NCBI RefSeq assembly: GCF_016411865.1
Contig: NZ_JAEKJA010000021.1
Span: forward strand, 62,001 to 126,000
Length of the DNA: 64,000 bases
Origin: Acuticoccus mangrovi
GTDB lineage: Bacteria; Pseudomonadota; Alphaproteobacteria; Rhizobiales; Amorphaceae
Reading direction: 5' to 3'
Below, in pieces: positions 8,692 to 16,499 of this stretch. The position numbers and the translations under genes were made by a program. The notes below the pieces were generated by a model, which was not told where the DNA came from, did no database searches, and saw only the letters and a program-made list of their open reading frames with translations. The number at the start of each line of letters is the position of its first letter. The first letter of the stretch is position 1.

Positions 8692-9450
8692 TTACGACCA
8701 GGGTACGTCGAGGCGGGCGGCCACCTTGCCGACGCCTTCGAACTCCACGATCACGAGGCCGGGTCCGGTGGGCGTCGGCTTGGTGTGGGTGCCGGTGGTG
8801 ATGATCATGCCGGCAGGCAGCGTCTCCCCCCGCTCGGTGACGAAGTGGGAGAGGAACGAGACCACGGCAAGCGGGTCGGGCCGTCCTTCCGGAGGCAGGC
8901 TCTCGACGATGCCGCCGCCGCCGAGCTGCGTGGTGACGGGGGCGGAGACGGCGGCCTCGTAGCCGTCCATCGCCATCAGCGGGCCCACGATGAGGGCGCC
9001 GCAGGAGTTCATGTCGGCGATGACGCCCGAGGGCACCATCGCCGGCTTGTCGACATAGCGCGTATCGGCGATCTCGATGGCGAGGCGGAAGCCGGCGCAG
9101 GCGCCGAACACCTCGTCGGGCGACACCGGCCCCTCGATGGGGGCGGCGAGCTCCAGCGCGATCTCGGCCTCGGCCTCAGGCTTATAGAAGGCCTTGGCGG
9201 GGAAGACGTGATCGGCGGGGAAGATCATCCCGTCGAGGAGCGGCGCCACGGTCGGCGCGTCGATGCCGGCGGCGGCCTGCGCCGCCGGGGTGGTCTGGGC
9301 GAGCTTCCAGCCGATGACGGCGCCGCCGAGAGCCGCCCGCACCGCGTCCTGCAGGGCGTAGCCGGCGACGACGTCGGCCGGCTTGTTCTCGAGTTCGGCG
9401 ATGGGGCCGGCGCCCTTGAAGGCGGCGGCGAGGGAGGCGGCGTCGTTCAT
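8692..9450 (-). CDS. 2-keto-4-pentenoate hydratase-like (FAH-fold) protein
   Basis: A 252-aa protein of the fumarylacetoacetase/hydratase superfamily. Segments typical of MhpD/HpaH hydratases are visible: GWKLAQTTPAAQ near residue 50, PLLDGMIFPAD, AEAEIALELAAPI (metal-ligand glutamates) and GFRLAIEIADTRYVDKPAMVPSGVI. It starts MNDAASLAAAF, with AAAGGA seven bases upstream. A TTG 24 bases earlier overlaps the preceding stop but has no SD. It is the last gene of the minus-strand cluster and directly follows the aldehyde dehydrogenase, so a role on a keto-deoxy acid intermediate is likely. Confidence 0.8.
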   Translation of the reverse strand: MNDAASLAAAFKGAGPIAELENKPADVVAGYALQDAVRAALGGAVIGWKLAQTTPAAQAAAGIDAPTVAPLLDGMIFPADHVFPAKAFYKPEAEAEIALELAAPIEGPVSPDEVFGACAGFRLAIEIADTRYVDKPAMVPSGVIADMNSCGALIVGPLMAMDGYEAAVSAPVTTQLGGGGIVESLPPEGRPDPLAVVSFLSHFVTERGETLPAGMIITTGTHTKPTPTGPGLVIVEFEGVGKVAARLDVPWS

Positions 9451-9470
9451 CGATGGGTCCTTTGGCGCGC

Positions 9471-10910
9471 TCAAGCGAGCGAGTAGGCGGTCTTGACGGT
9501 GGTGTAGAATTCGGCCGCGTACCGGCCCTGCTCGCGCGGGCCGTAGCTCGACCCCTTGCGCCCGCCGAACGGCACGTGCGGATCGACGCCCGCGGTCGGC
9601 AGGTTGACCATCACCATCCCGGCCTCGGCGTTGCGCTTGAAGTGCGTCGCATATTTGAGGCTGGTGGTGCAGATGCCGGAGGAGAGGCCGAACGGGGTGT
9701 CGTTGGCGAGCGCCAGCGCCTCGTCGTAGTCCTTGGCGCGGATCACCGTCGCCACCGGGCCGAAGATCTCCTCGCGGTTGATCCGCATATCGTTGGTGGT
9801 CTCGGTGAAGAGGGCGGGCTGGAGGTAGAAGCCCGGCGTCGCCCGGTTGAGGAGCTCACCGCCCCAGGCGAGGTTGGCGCTGTCCTCGGAGCGGCCGATG
9901 TCGAGATATTTGAGGTCGGTGTCGAGCTGCTTCTGGTCGACGACGGGGCCGATGTGGGTGCCGTCCTTGCGTGCGTCGTCGACGGTGAGGGCCTTCAGCT
10001 TGTCGATCGTCGCGGCGACGAACTTGTCGTGGATGCCCTCGGTCACGATGAGGCGCGAGGAGGCGGTGCAGCGCTGGCCGGTGGAGAAGAAGGCGCCGTT
10101 GATCGCGCAGTCGACGGCGATGCCGAGGTCGGCGTCGTCGAGCACCACGAGGGGGTTCTTGCCGCCCATCTCGAGCTGCACCTTGCGCATATATTGGGCG
10201 CACTTCGCGGCGACGTGCTTGCCGGTGCCCACCGAGCCGGTGAAGGTCACGGCGTCGACGTCGGCCGAATCGAGGATCGCCTCGCCCACCACCGAGCCGC
10301 GGCCCATCACGAGGTTGAGGACGCCGTCGGGCAGGCCGGCGCGCTTCAGGATGTCGGCGATCGCCCAGGCGCACCCCGGCACGAGGTCGGCCGGCTTGAA
10401 GACGATGGTGTTGCCGTAGCAGAGCGCCGGCGCGATCTTCCACGCCGGAATGGCGATCGGGAAGTTCCACGGCGTGATGATGCCGACGACGCCCATCGGC
10501 TCGCGGGTGATCTCGATGCCCACGTTGGGGCGGATCGAGGGCAGCACGTCGCCCGCAAGGCGCAGCGTCTCGCCGGCGAAGAAGTCGAAGATCTGACCCG
10601 CACGCGCCGCCTCGCCGATGCCCTCGGCGAGCGTCTTGCCCTCCTCGCGGGCGAGGAGCTCGCCGAGCTCGGCCTTGCGCGCCATGATCTCGGCGGCCGC
10701 GGCCGACAGGATCGCGTGACGCTGCGCCGGGTTGGACCGCGCCCACGCCGGTGCGGCGGCCTTGGCGGCGGCGATCGCCTCGCGCGTCGCGGCCGCGTCG
10801 GCCCGGGCGTAGCGGCCGATCACATCGTTGGTGTCGGACGGGTTGATGTTGTCGCTGGCGTCTTCGCCGCCCGTCCATTCGCCGCCGATAAGGTTCTGAT
10901 GCAGATCCAT
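9471..10910 (-). CDS. Aldehyde dehydrogenase, probable 2-oxoglutarate semialdehyde (2,5-dioxovalerate) dehydrogenase
   Basis: A 479-aa NAD(P)-dependent dehydrogenase. Active-site residues are N149 (TPWNFP), K172 (VFKPAD), E247 (QLEMGGKNP) and nucleophile C281 (STGQRCTASS). The pattern resembles alpha-ketoglutaric semialdehyde dehydrogenases, which finish non-phosphorylative pentose and uronate pathways by making 2-oxoglutarate. AGGA lies six bases before the ATG. The neighbours (DapA-like dehydratase, uronate dehydrogenase, mutarotase) support that role; the exact aldehyde is inferred. Confidence 0.87.
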   Translation of the reverse strand: MDLHQNLIGGEWTGGEDASDNINPSDTNDVIGRYARADAAATREAIAAAKAAAPAWARSNPAQRHAILSAAAAEIMARKAELGELLAREEGKTLAEGIGEAARAGQIFDFFAGETLRLAGDVLPSIRPNVGIEITREPMGVVGIITPWNFPIAIPAWKIAPALCYGNTIVFKPADLVPGCAWAIADILKRAGLPDGVLNLVMGRGSVVGEAILDSADVDAVTFTGSVGTGKHVAAKCAQYMRKVQLEMGGKNPLVVLDDADLGIAVDCAINGAFFSTGQRCTASSRLIVTEGIHDKFVAATIDKLKALTVDDARKDGTHIGPVVDQKQLDTDLKYLDIGRSEDSANLAWGGELLNRATPGFYLQPALFTETTNDMRINREEIFGPVATVIRAKDYDEALALANDTPFGLSSGICTTSLKYATHFKRNAEAGMVMVNLPTAGVDPHVPFGGRKGSSYGPREQGRYAAEFYTTVKTAYSLA

Positions 10911-10918
10911 GATTGGTC

Positions 10919-11860
10919 CTATTCGGCCGCCTGGGCCGTCGGGTGGTTAGCGGAAAGGAGCGCCTTCGCCACGTCGCGCACGCGCGCCGCGTCGGCCGCT
11001 CCTAGGCGGGAAAGAAGTGGCAGCATCGGCCCGGTGGCGGCGATGCCGGCCTGGTCCACGGCCTCGTGGAGCACGCGGATCTGGCTGATCTCGTCGCGCA
11101 GGTCCTCGAGCGGGCGCAGGCGCTGCCAGATGGCGTCGGCCTCGTCGGGCCGGCCCGCCTCGAGCGCGGCCTTGAAGGCGGTGGAGAGCGCCGGCGCGAT
11201 CGACACAGAGCCCGAGGTGAAGCCGCGCAACCCCTTGCCCCATTGGGCGATCACCGGCCGCTCGCCCATGCCCGACACGATCCGGTCCGCCGACCCGACG
11301 GCGTCGAGCAGCGCGTCGAGGAAGGCGTCGTCGGCGGGGTCCGGCCGGTCGATGGCGTATTTGATGGCGGCGGCGGTTCCCTCGCGCAACAGCGCCGCGA
11401 CCGACGCGGGGCAGAGCGCCGCCTCGTTCTTCAGGTAGACGGTGAGGGGGCGGCCGAAGCGGGCCGCGGCGCGGCGGATGCCGTCGACGACGCCGTCCTC
11501 GGTGAACGGGAAGGGGCGGGCGACGGGCAGCACCATCGCGGTCGGGAAGGCGCGGGTGGACAGGATCGCCGCCTGATCCATCATGCGACCGAAGTCGGGG
11601 CCGATCGACGGGATCATCCAGGCGTCGGCCGGGGCGCTCTCCTCGATGGCGTCGAGGATCGCGCCGTAGTCGGCGACGCCGACATGGTAGAACGCCGCGT
11701 TGCCGCCATAGAGGATGCTGGTGACGCCGCCGGCCGTCAGATGGTCGTGCAGCCGCTTCATCTCGGCCGGAGCGGGTCGCAGCTCGGCATTGAGGCAGAG
11801 GGGTGGAACGGCAATCACGCTGCGGCGGAGCAACGCCGTGTCGACGACACCCTGATACAT
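10919..11860 (-). CDS. DapA/N-acetylneuraminate lyase family aldolase or dehydratase
   Basis: A 313-aa TIM-barrel enzyme starting MYQGVVDTALLRRS, with GGGAGGGAG upstream. YGGNAAFYHV near residue 51 replaces the usual GTTGE region, and the probable Schiff-base lysine is K167 in AAAIKYAIDR. The family contains dihydrodipicolinate synthase, 2-keto-3-deoxy-arabinonate dehydratase and 5-dehydro-4-deoxyglucarate dehydratase. The downstream semialdehyde dehydrogenase fits a dehydratase giving 2-oxoglutarate semialdehyde. The sequence departs from typical KdgD proteins, so the substrate stays open. The stop is 8 bp before the next ATG. Confidence 0.75.
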   Translation of the reverse strand: MYQGVVDTALLRRSVIAVPPLCLNAELRPAPAEMKRLHDHLTAGGVTSILYGGNAAFYHVGVADYGAILDAIEESAPADAWMIPSIGPDFGRMMDQAAILSTRAFPTAMVLPVARPFPFTEDGVVDGIRRAAARFGRPLTVYLKNEAALCPASVAALLREGTAAAIKYAIDRPDPADDAFLDALLDAVGSADRIVSGMGERPVIAQWGKGLRGFTSGSVSIAPALSTAFKAALEAGRPDEADAIWQRLRPLEDLRDEISQIRVLHEAVDQAGIAATGPMLPLLSRLGAADAARVRDVAKALLSANHPTAQAAE

Positions 11861-11940
11861 CGCTGGCTCCCTCCCATTGTGTTTTTCCGAGGGGTAGCGG
11901 GCCACCGTACCGAGCGCAAGCGAGATGGCGCCTTCCCCCC

Positions 11941-12936
11941 TCAGCGCGGCGTGATGGTGATCCGTGTCGTCTGGCGATAGGGCCGCTCGGGTGTCGCGAT
12001 GACCGAGGGGAAGGTGGGGTGGTTGACGGCGTCCGGCCAGTCCTGCGCCTCGAGGGCGATGCCGGCGAAGGGGCCGTAGCGCACCCCGTCGAGGCCCGGC
12101 ACCGGGATCGGCGGCATGTTGGCGGCGTTGTAGACCTGAACGCCCGGCCGGTCGGTGGTGAGGGAGAGGCGCATCGCCTCGCCCTCCAGCGTCACCGCAG
12201 GTGCCCCGGCCACGGCGGGACGGTCGCGCCCGTTGAGGCAGAAGTTGTTGTCGATCGGGACATCGCCGACGCGGCGCGGGGTGCGGAAGTCGAGCGGCGT
12301 GCCGGCCACGGCGGCGAGCGTCCCGGTCGGGATGTTGTCGCGATCGGTGGCGGTGATCCGATCGGCGTCGACCATCAGCACGTGCTCGGCCGTCGGCCCG
12401 CCGAGGGCGTAGTAGGAGTGCTGGGCGAGGGCGACGGGCGTCGGCCGGTCGGGCACCGCGGTCATGTCGAAGGTGACGGTGGCGTCGGCGAGCGTCACGT
12501 CCACCGTCACGGCGACGCGGCCGGGATAGCCCATGTCGCCGTCCGCGCTCGTCAGCGTGAGGTGCAGGGTGTCGCCGTCGGCGGCCATCGCCCAGAGACG
12601 CTGACCGAAGCCGGCGCGGCCACCGTGGAGGTGGTGGCGCCCCTCGTTGCGGTCGAGAGCGTGGCGCTCGCCGTCGAGGGTGAAGCGCCCTTCGGCGATG
12701 CGGTTCGCGACACGGCCCGCGACGACGCCGAAGGACCGGCTGTGGGCGGGATAGGGCTCGAACGTCTCGAAGCCGAGGGTTACGGTGCGCGGCGTGCCCG
12801 TGCGATCGCGCACCTTCCAGTCGCGCACCACCGCGCCGTAGCTGAGGAGGCTGAGCGCGACGCTGTCGGAGGTGAGGCGGGCTTCGTGCACCGTCTCGCC
12901 GCGGTGGGTGGCGACGGGGGTGACGGCGATCGTCAC
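11941..12936 (-). CDS. Aldose 1-epimerase (mutarotase)
   Basis: A 331-aa beta-sandwich epimerase interconverting alpha and beta hexoses. Family landmarks are FGVVAGRVANRIAEGRF, EGRHHLHGGRAGFGQRLW (first His), PVALAQHSYYALGG (catalytic His) and GIALEAQDWPDAVNHPTFPS (catalytic Glu). The start is a GTG overlapping the LysE stop (GTGA), so it is translationally coupled to that exporter. In a uronate operon it would supply the beta-anomer used by uronate dehydrogenase. Confidence 0.9.
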   Translation of the reverse strand: MTIAVTPVATHRGETVHEARLTSDSVALSLLSYGAVVRDWKVRDRTGTPRTVTLGFETFEPYPAHSRSFGVVAGRVANRIAEGRFTLDGERHALDRNEGRHHLHGGRAGFGQRLWAMAADGDTLHLTLTSADGDMGYPGRVAVTVDVTLADATVTFDMTAVPDRPTPVALAQHSYYALGGPTAEHVLMVDADRITATDRDNIPTGTLAAVAGTPLDFRTPRRVGDVPIDNNFCLNGRDRPAVAGAPAVTLEGEAMRLSLTTDRPGVQVYNAANMPPIPVPGLDGVRYGPFAGIALEAQDWPDAVNHPTFPSVIATPERPYRQTTRITITPR

Positions 12937-13553
12937 GAGCGCTGGGCGGTGGTGGCGAGGAGGCCGGCCGCGCCCAGCATCATGCCGCCGCTGATGCGGT
13001 TCATCAGGCGCTGGCGCGCCGCCGTCAGCTCGAAGCGGCGCAAGAGGGCGCCGGCGAGGGCGTAGCCGCACGCCATCGCGAACTCGATGACGAGATAGAG
13101 CGCGCCGAGGGCGACGAGCTGGCTTGCGACCGAGCCACTCATGTCCACGAACTGCGGGATGAAGGCGGTGAAGAGGAGCATCGCCTTGGGATTGGTGATG
13201 GCGACGGCGAACTCCTTGCGGGCAAGGCTCATCGGCGTGCCCGCCTTCACCGGACCGTGGCTCACGACCCGCGCCCGCCAGGTCTTGACGCCGAGGAAGG
13301 CGAGATAGCCGACGCCCACCCACTTGATGACGGTGAAGGCGACCTCGGAGGCGGCGACCACCGCGCCGAGGCCGGCGATCACCAGGGCGAGCAGGATCGC
13401 AAAGGCGGCGAGGCGGCCGGACAGGCTCAGCGCGGTGGGGGCGAAGCCCGAGCGCATCCCGTTGCCGAGCGACAGGAGATTGTTGGCCCCCGGCGAGGCG
13501 GCGACCAGTGCCGCCGCGGGCACGAAGAGGATCAGCGTGCTGAAGGTCAGCAT
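12933..13553 (-). CDS. LysE family exporter
   Basis: A 206-aa membrane protein with the RhtB/LysE signature: AASPGANNLLSLGNGMRSGF in the N-terminal part, then VGVGYLAFLGVKTWRAR and ITNPKAMLLFTAFIPQFVD. About five to six hydrophobic segments are seen, typical for the family. LysE proteins export amino acids or related small molecules. It lies between uronate dehydrogenase and the mutarotase in the same orientation and overlaps the latter. Its place in a sugar-acid operon is unusual and the substrate is unknown. Confidence 0.88.
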   Translation of the reverse strand: MLTFSTLILFVPAAALVAASPGANNLLSLGNGMRSGFAPTALSLSGRLAAFAILLALVIAGLGAVVAASEVAFTVIKWVGVGYLAFLGVKTWRARVVSHGPVKAGTPMSLARKEFAVAITNPKAMLLFTAFIPQFVDMSGSVASQLVALGALYLVIEFAMACGYALAGALLRRFELTAARQRLMNRISGGMMLGAAGLLATTAQRS

Positions 13554-13590
13554 GGCGGACGGTCCTGTTGCGGGCGATCGCCGTGCACTA

Positions 13591-14424
13591 TCACCGCGGC
13601 AGTCGGGCGGAAAGGGTGCGGGAGAGATCGCCGTCGAAGCCGTCGGCGCAGAAGGCGCCGCCCTGCAGGAGGTCGCCGACCGGATCGGCGGGAAGCTTCG
13701 CCTGCTCGGCCATCGCGTAGTCGACATGATCCTCGGCATGGTGCTTGGGCGCGTAGCCGAGGGCGAAGGCGGCCGAGTTGTCCCACCAGGCGCGCTCGTT
13801 GTGGGAGGCGCCATAGACGATCGCGTGATGGATGTCGGGGTGGGTCAGCCCGATGTCGATGAGCTGGGCGAGGTCTTCCGGGTGCAGCCAGATGGACAGG
13901 CGCCGATGGTCGGCCGGCTTCTCGGCGACGTTGCCGATGCGGATCGACATGACGCGCAGCCCGTGCTTGTCGGCAAACAGCGAGCCGAGTGCCTCGCCGA
14001 ACGCCTTCGATACCCCGTAGAGACCGTCGGGACGCACGGCCTGATCGACGCCGATCCGGCGGGTGCGCGGATAAAACCCCACCGCGTGGTTGGAGGAGGC
14101 GAAGATGATGCGCGCCACCCCTTCGGCGCGGCAGGCGTCGTAGATGTTCCAGAGGCCGGCGATGTTGGCGTCGTGCACCGTCTGCCAGTCGGCCTCGACG
14201 GACTGGCCGCCGAGATGGATGAGGCCGTCGGCGCCGCGCATCAGCTCGTCCACGGCGGCGCGGTCGGTGAGGTCCGCGGTGTGCCAGGTCTCCTCGGCGG
14301 TGAGATCGGCGGGCGGCTCGGTGCGGTCGGACAGGATGAGGCGGTAGCGCGCGGCAAGGAGCGGCCGCAGCATCCCGCCGACGCCCCCTGCGGCGCCGGT
14401 GAGCACGATGGTGGGCTTCGTCAT
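13591..14424 (-). CDS. udh: Uronate dehydrogenase
   Basis: A 277-aa short-chain/extended Rossmann enzyme starting MTKPTIVLTGAAGGVGGMLR. It matches Agrobacterium-type uronate dehydrogenase in its landmarks: GLIHLGGQSVEADWQ, IIFASSNHAVGFYPRTRRIG, RPDGLYGVSKAFGEALG (catalytic Tyr-Lys), VMSIRIGNV and ASHNERAWWDNS. The reaction is oxidation of D-glucuronate or D-galacturonate to the aldarolactone with NAD. The SD GGGAGGAA is in range. It is the first gene of the minus-strand cluster. Confidence 0.9.
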   Translation of the reverse strand: MTKPTIVLTGAAGGVGGMLRPLLAARYRLILSDRTEPPADLTAEETWHTADLTDRAAVDELMRGADGLIHLGGQSVEADWQTVHDANIAGLWNIYDACRAEGVARIIFASSNHAVGFYPRTRRIGVDQAVRPDGLYGVSKAFGEALGSLFADKHGLRVMSIRIGNVAEKPADHRRLSIWLHPEDLAQLIDIGLTHPDIHHAIVYGASHNERAWWDNSAAFALGYAPKHHAEDHVDYAMAEQAKLPADPVGDLLQGGAFCADGFDGDLSRTLSARLPR

Positions 14425-14543
14425 CCCTCGTTCCTCCCGAGTGTTGTTCGCGCGGGGGTACGACACGACGTCGCGGTTGTAAAACGCCGGCGGCGAGGGC
14501 GAAGGAAGTGGCGGGAGAAGAGACCTGGCGCGGGCGGCGAGAT

Positions 14544-14618
14544 TGGCACGCCCTAGGGGAATCGAACCCCTCTTTCCAGAATGAGAATCTGGCGTCCTAA
14601 CCGATAGACGAAGGGCGC
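14544..14618 (-). tRNA. tRNA-Glu (anticodon CTC)
   Basis: A 75-nt cloverleaf on the minus strand starting GCGCCCTTCGTCTATCGG. The anticodon arm is CCAGA-TTCTCAT-TCTGG with CTC at the wobble loop centre, and the T arm is GGGGTTCGATTCCCC. CCA is encoded (14546-14544). The acceptor closes with G1 opposite U72, and the discriminator base is G. A near-identical tRNA-Glu(TTC) lies 1.8 kb to the right. Confidence 0.95.
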
Positions 14619-14763
14619 GTGGCTCCGTGGGAACCGTCACCTAATCGGTTTTCGTGCGTTCGCCAAGGGGGGAAATGCAGTTCATCGCCATTTGATGTCG
14701 CAGCCCGTCGCCCGCGCCCGATCGTCGCCTATCTCGCCCGGTGGGACACGGGGAGACGATGCC

Positions 14764-15144
14764 ATGACGATGACACGCCGAACGACCCTCGCCACCGCTC
14801 TTGCCACCGGCCTCGGCCTGGTGCTCGCGACGCCGGCCCTCGCCCACCACGGTTGGGCCTGGACGACGGGCGGCAACATCGTGCTGACCGGGATCATCCG
14901 CTCGGTTTCCCTCGGCAATCCGCACGGCGTGCTCGAGGTGGACGCGGAGGGCGAACTCTGGACGGTGGAGGTGGGGCAGCCGTGGCGCAACGCCCGTGCC
15001 GGCCTTGTCGACGGCGACCTCGCCGAGGGGGTGGAGGTCACCATCGAGGGGGAGCCGAGCGCCGACCCCGACGAGCGCTTGATGAAGGCCGAGCGCATCA
15101 CCATCGCCGGCAAGGTCTACGAGCTCTACCCGGCGCGGAGCTGA
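14764..15144 (+). CDS. DUF6152-like exported protein
   Basis: A 126-aa secreted protein starting MTMTRRTTLATALATGLG, with a clear signal peptide ending ATPALA just before HHGWAWT. The mature part has the DUF6152 pattern: HHGWAWTTGGNIVLTGIIRS, LGNPHGVLEVD, WTVEVGQP and DPDERLMKAERITIAGKVYELYP. The function is unknown; the histidine pair at the mature N-terminus could bind metal. GGGGAG lies about eight bases upstream. The stop overlaps the next ATG (TGATG), so the downstream membrane protein is its probable partner. Confidence 0.75.
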   Translation: MTMTRRTTLATALATGLGLVLATPALAHHGWAWTTGGNIVLTGIIRSVSLGNPHGVLEVDAEGELWTVEVGQPWRNARAGLVDGDLAEGVEVTIEGEPSADPDERLMKAERITIAGKVYELYPARS

Positions 15145-15608
15145 TGGAGGGGCTACTCGCCGCGCTCGAGGGGAGCGGCCTCGCGACCTGGGCCCGCGGC
15201 GCGCGCTGGGGCTACGCCGCGCTGAGCGGCGCGCACGTGCTCGGCATCGCTCTTCTCGTCGGGGCGATGGTGCCGCTCAACCTGGTGCGGCTGGGGCTCG
15301 GCCGGGTGCCGCAGGAGCCGATCGCCCGCGTCCTGGTGCCGGCGGCGGGGGTGGGGCTCGCTCTCGCCGCGGCGACGGGGGCGGTGCTCTTCGCCGTCCG
15401 CGCCAGCGAATATGCGGCGCTCGCGGTGGTGCAGGCGAAGCTCATTCTCGTCGCCCTCGGGACCGCGAGCGCGCTCGTGCTCCACGCCGCCTACGGGTGG
15501 TTCATGGAGCGGGCGGGGGCGCGCCGTCGCGCCATCCATGCCGGCGTGTCGCTGGTACTGTGGCTGATGGTGCTGGCGCTCGGCCGGCTGATCGCCTTCG
15601 TCGGGTAG
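15144..15608 (+). CDS. Four-helix integral membrane protein
   Basis: A 154-aa hydrophobic protein with about four transmembrane segments: near 21-45 (YAALSGAHVLGIALLVGAMVP), 62-85 (VLVPAAGVGLALAAATGAVLF), 92-115 and 130-150. A histidine lies in SGAHVLGIALL and a second in LVLHAAYGWFM, a pattern seen in small DUF membrane proteins paired with DUF6152. It is translationally coupled to the exported protein before it. No function is known; a metal- or haem-related membrane role is only a guess. Confidence 0.65.
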   Translation: MEGLLAALEGSGLATWARGARWGYAALSGAHVLGIALLVGAMVPLNLVRLGLGRVPQEPIARVLVPAAGVGLALAAATGAVLFAVRASEYAALAVVQAKLILVALGTASALVLHAAYGWFMERAGARRRAIHAGVSLVLWLMVLALGRLIAFVG

Positions 15609-15725
15609 CGCACGTCCCACTCGCGTGGAATCATTCGAGTGGGAATGCGTTCTCGCATCCAAAGAGTTGGAGCCTCTTGTCAGCGCTCGATGGCGAGTGG
15701 GATGCGCTGTCCGGCCGACTCGCAT
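15609..15725. repeat. Possible Hyphomicrobiales-type dispersed intergenic element
   Basis: This non-coding stretch contains CCCACTCG, ATCATTCGAGTGGGAATGCG, CGCATCCAAAGAGTTGGAGC and CGAGTGGGATGCG: two copies of GAGTGGGA(A)TGCG about 65 bp apart, with complementary pieces between them. The wording resembles short palindromic intergenic elements scattered in rhizobial genomes (AAAGAGTTGGAGC-type tails). Only this copy is seen in the window, so the repeat status is inferred. Confidence 0.3.
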
Positions 15726-15770
15726 TGCGGGCGGTGAGCCGCATGGACGTTGCGTAGATGCACGGCCCGC

Positions 15771-16193
15771 CTATTGCGGCGGCACGGGGCAGGCGGTGTC
15801 GCCTTCCTCGCACGACAGGTAGGCATCGAGCGTTTCGGTGCGCGCCTTGGTGAGCCCGGTGAGGCACTCGGCCCAGACGAGCGGGTAGATCGATCCGCCG
15901 GACACCGCCGAGGTGGCGAAGGTGCATTCGGCGTCGCGGTAGGCGACCCACGCCTCTTCGGCCGCGCGCAGCAGCGCCGCCGCGTCGCTGTCGCTCGCGA
16001 GGCGGGCGAGGATCGCCTGATATTTGGCGTCGCGCGCGTCGTCGGCGGCCTCGTAGGCTTTGGCGGCGCATTCGTTGAGGTCGGCCTGGGTGGCGTCGTC
16101 GCCGCAGCCTTCGGCCGCCGCCGCCGTGGCGAAGCCGACGCAGAGGGCGACCGCCGCCGCGCGCAGAAGGTGGTGCATGGTGCCGTCGGACAT
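15771..16193 (-). CDS. LprI-like (DUF1311) secreted protein
   Basis: A 140-aa exported protein. The signal peptide is in MSDGTMHHLLRAAAVALCVG and ends about ATAAAA. The mature region has the lysozyme-inhibitor LprI N-terminal pattern: CGDDATQADLNECAAKAYEAAD (CxxxxTQxxLNxCA), a central coiled helix, EEAWVAYRDAECTFATS and the paired cysteines of ECLTGLTKARTETLDAYL. Members inhibit lysozyme or have unknown periplasmic roles. A second ATG 15 bases downstream (MHHLLRAA) is possible; GGGAGAGGA favours 16193. Confidence 0.8.
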   Translation of the reverse strand: MSDGTMHHLLRAAAVALCVGFATAAAAEGCGDDATQADLNECAAKAYEAADDARDAKYQAILARLASDSDAAALLRAAEEAWVAYRDAECTFATSAVSGGSIYPLVWAECLTGLTKARTETLDAYLSCEEGDTACPVPPQ

Positions 16194-16359
16194 TGTCCTC
16201 TCCCGTCTTCCGAATTCTTCTTGGGGAGGCCCATGGGGCGCTCCTCCCACGATCTGTCGGACCACAGCGGGCCGCCTCGGTCAAACGATGATGCGCGGAA
16301 GGCGGATGGGAATAGGGGCCGGCTCGGCGCGTGCCCGATCGCGCCTGCGAGGCGAGCGA

Positions 16360-16434
16360 TGGTACGCCCTAGGGGAGTCGAACCCCTCTTTCCAGAATGA
16401 AAATCTGGCGTCCTAACCGATAGACGAAGGGCGC
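16360..16434 (-). tRNA. tRNA-Glu (anticodon TTC)
   Basis: A 75-nt cloverleaf on the minus strand, starting GCGCCCTTCGTCTATCGG. The anticodon arm is CCAGA-TTTTCAT-TCTGG (TTC), the T arm is GGGGTTCGACTCCCC, and CCA is encoded. In its body it differs from the CTC copy only at the wobble base and one T-loop position, but its discriminator base is A instead of G. The acceptor again closes with G1 opposite U72. Confidence 0.95.
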
Positions 16435-16499
16435 CCGGCCGTTGGCTTGGCGGGGGTTATAGTGACGCCCGGGGCGGGAGACAAGGGGCCGTGACGCCC

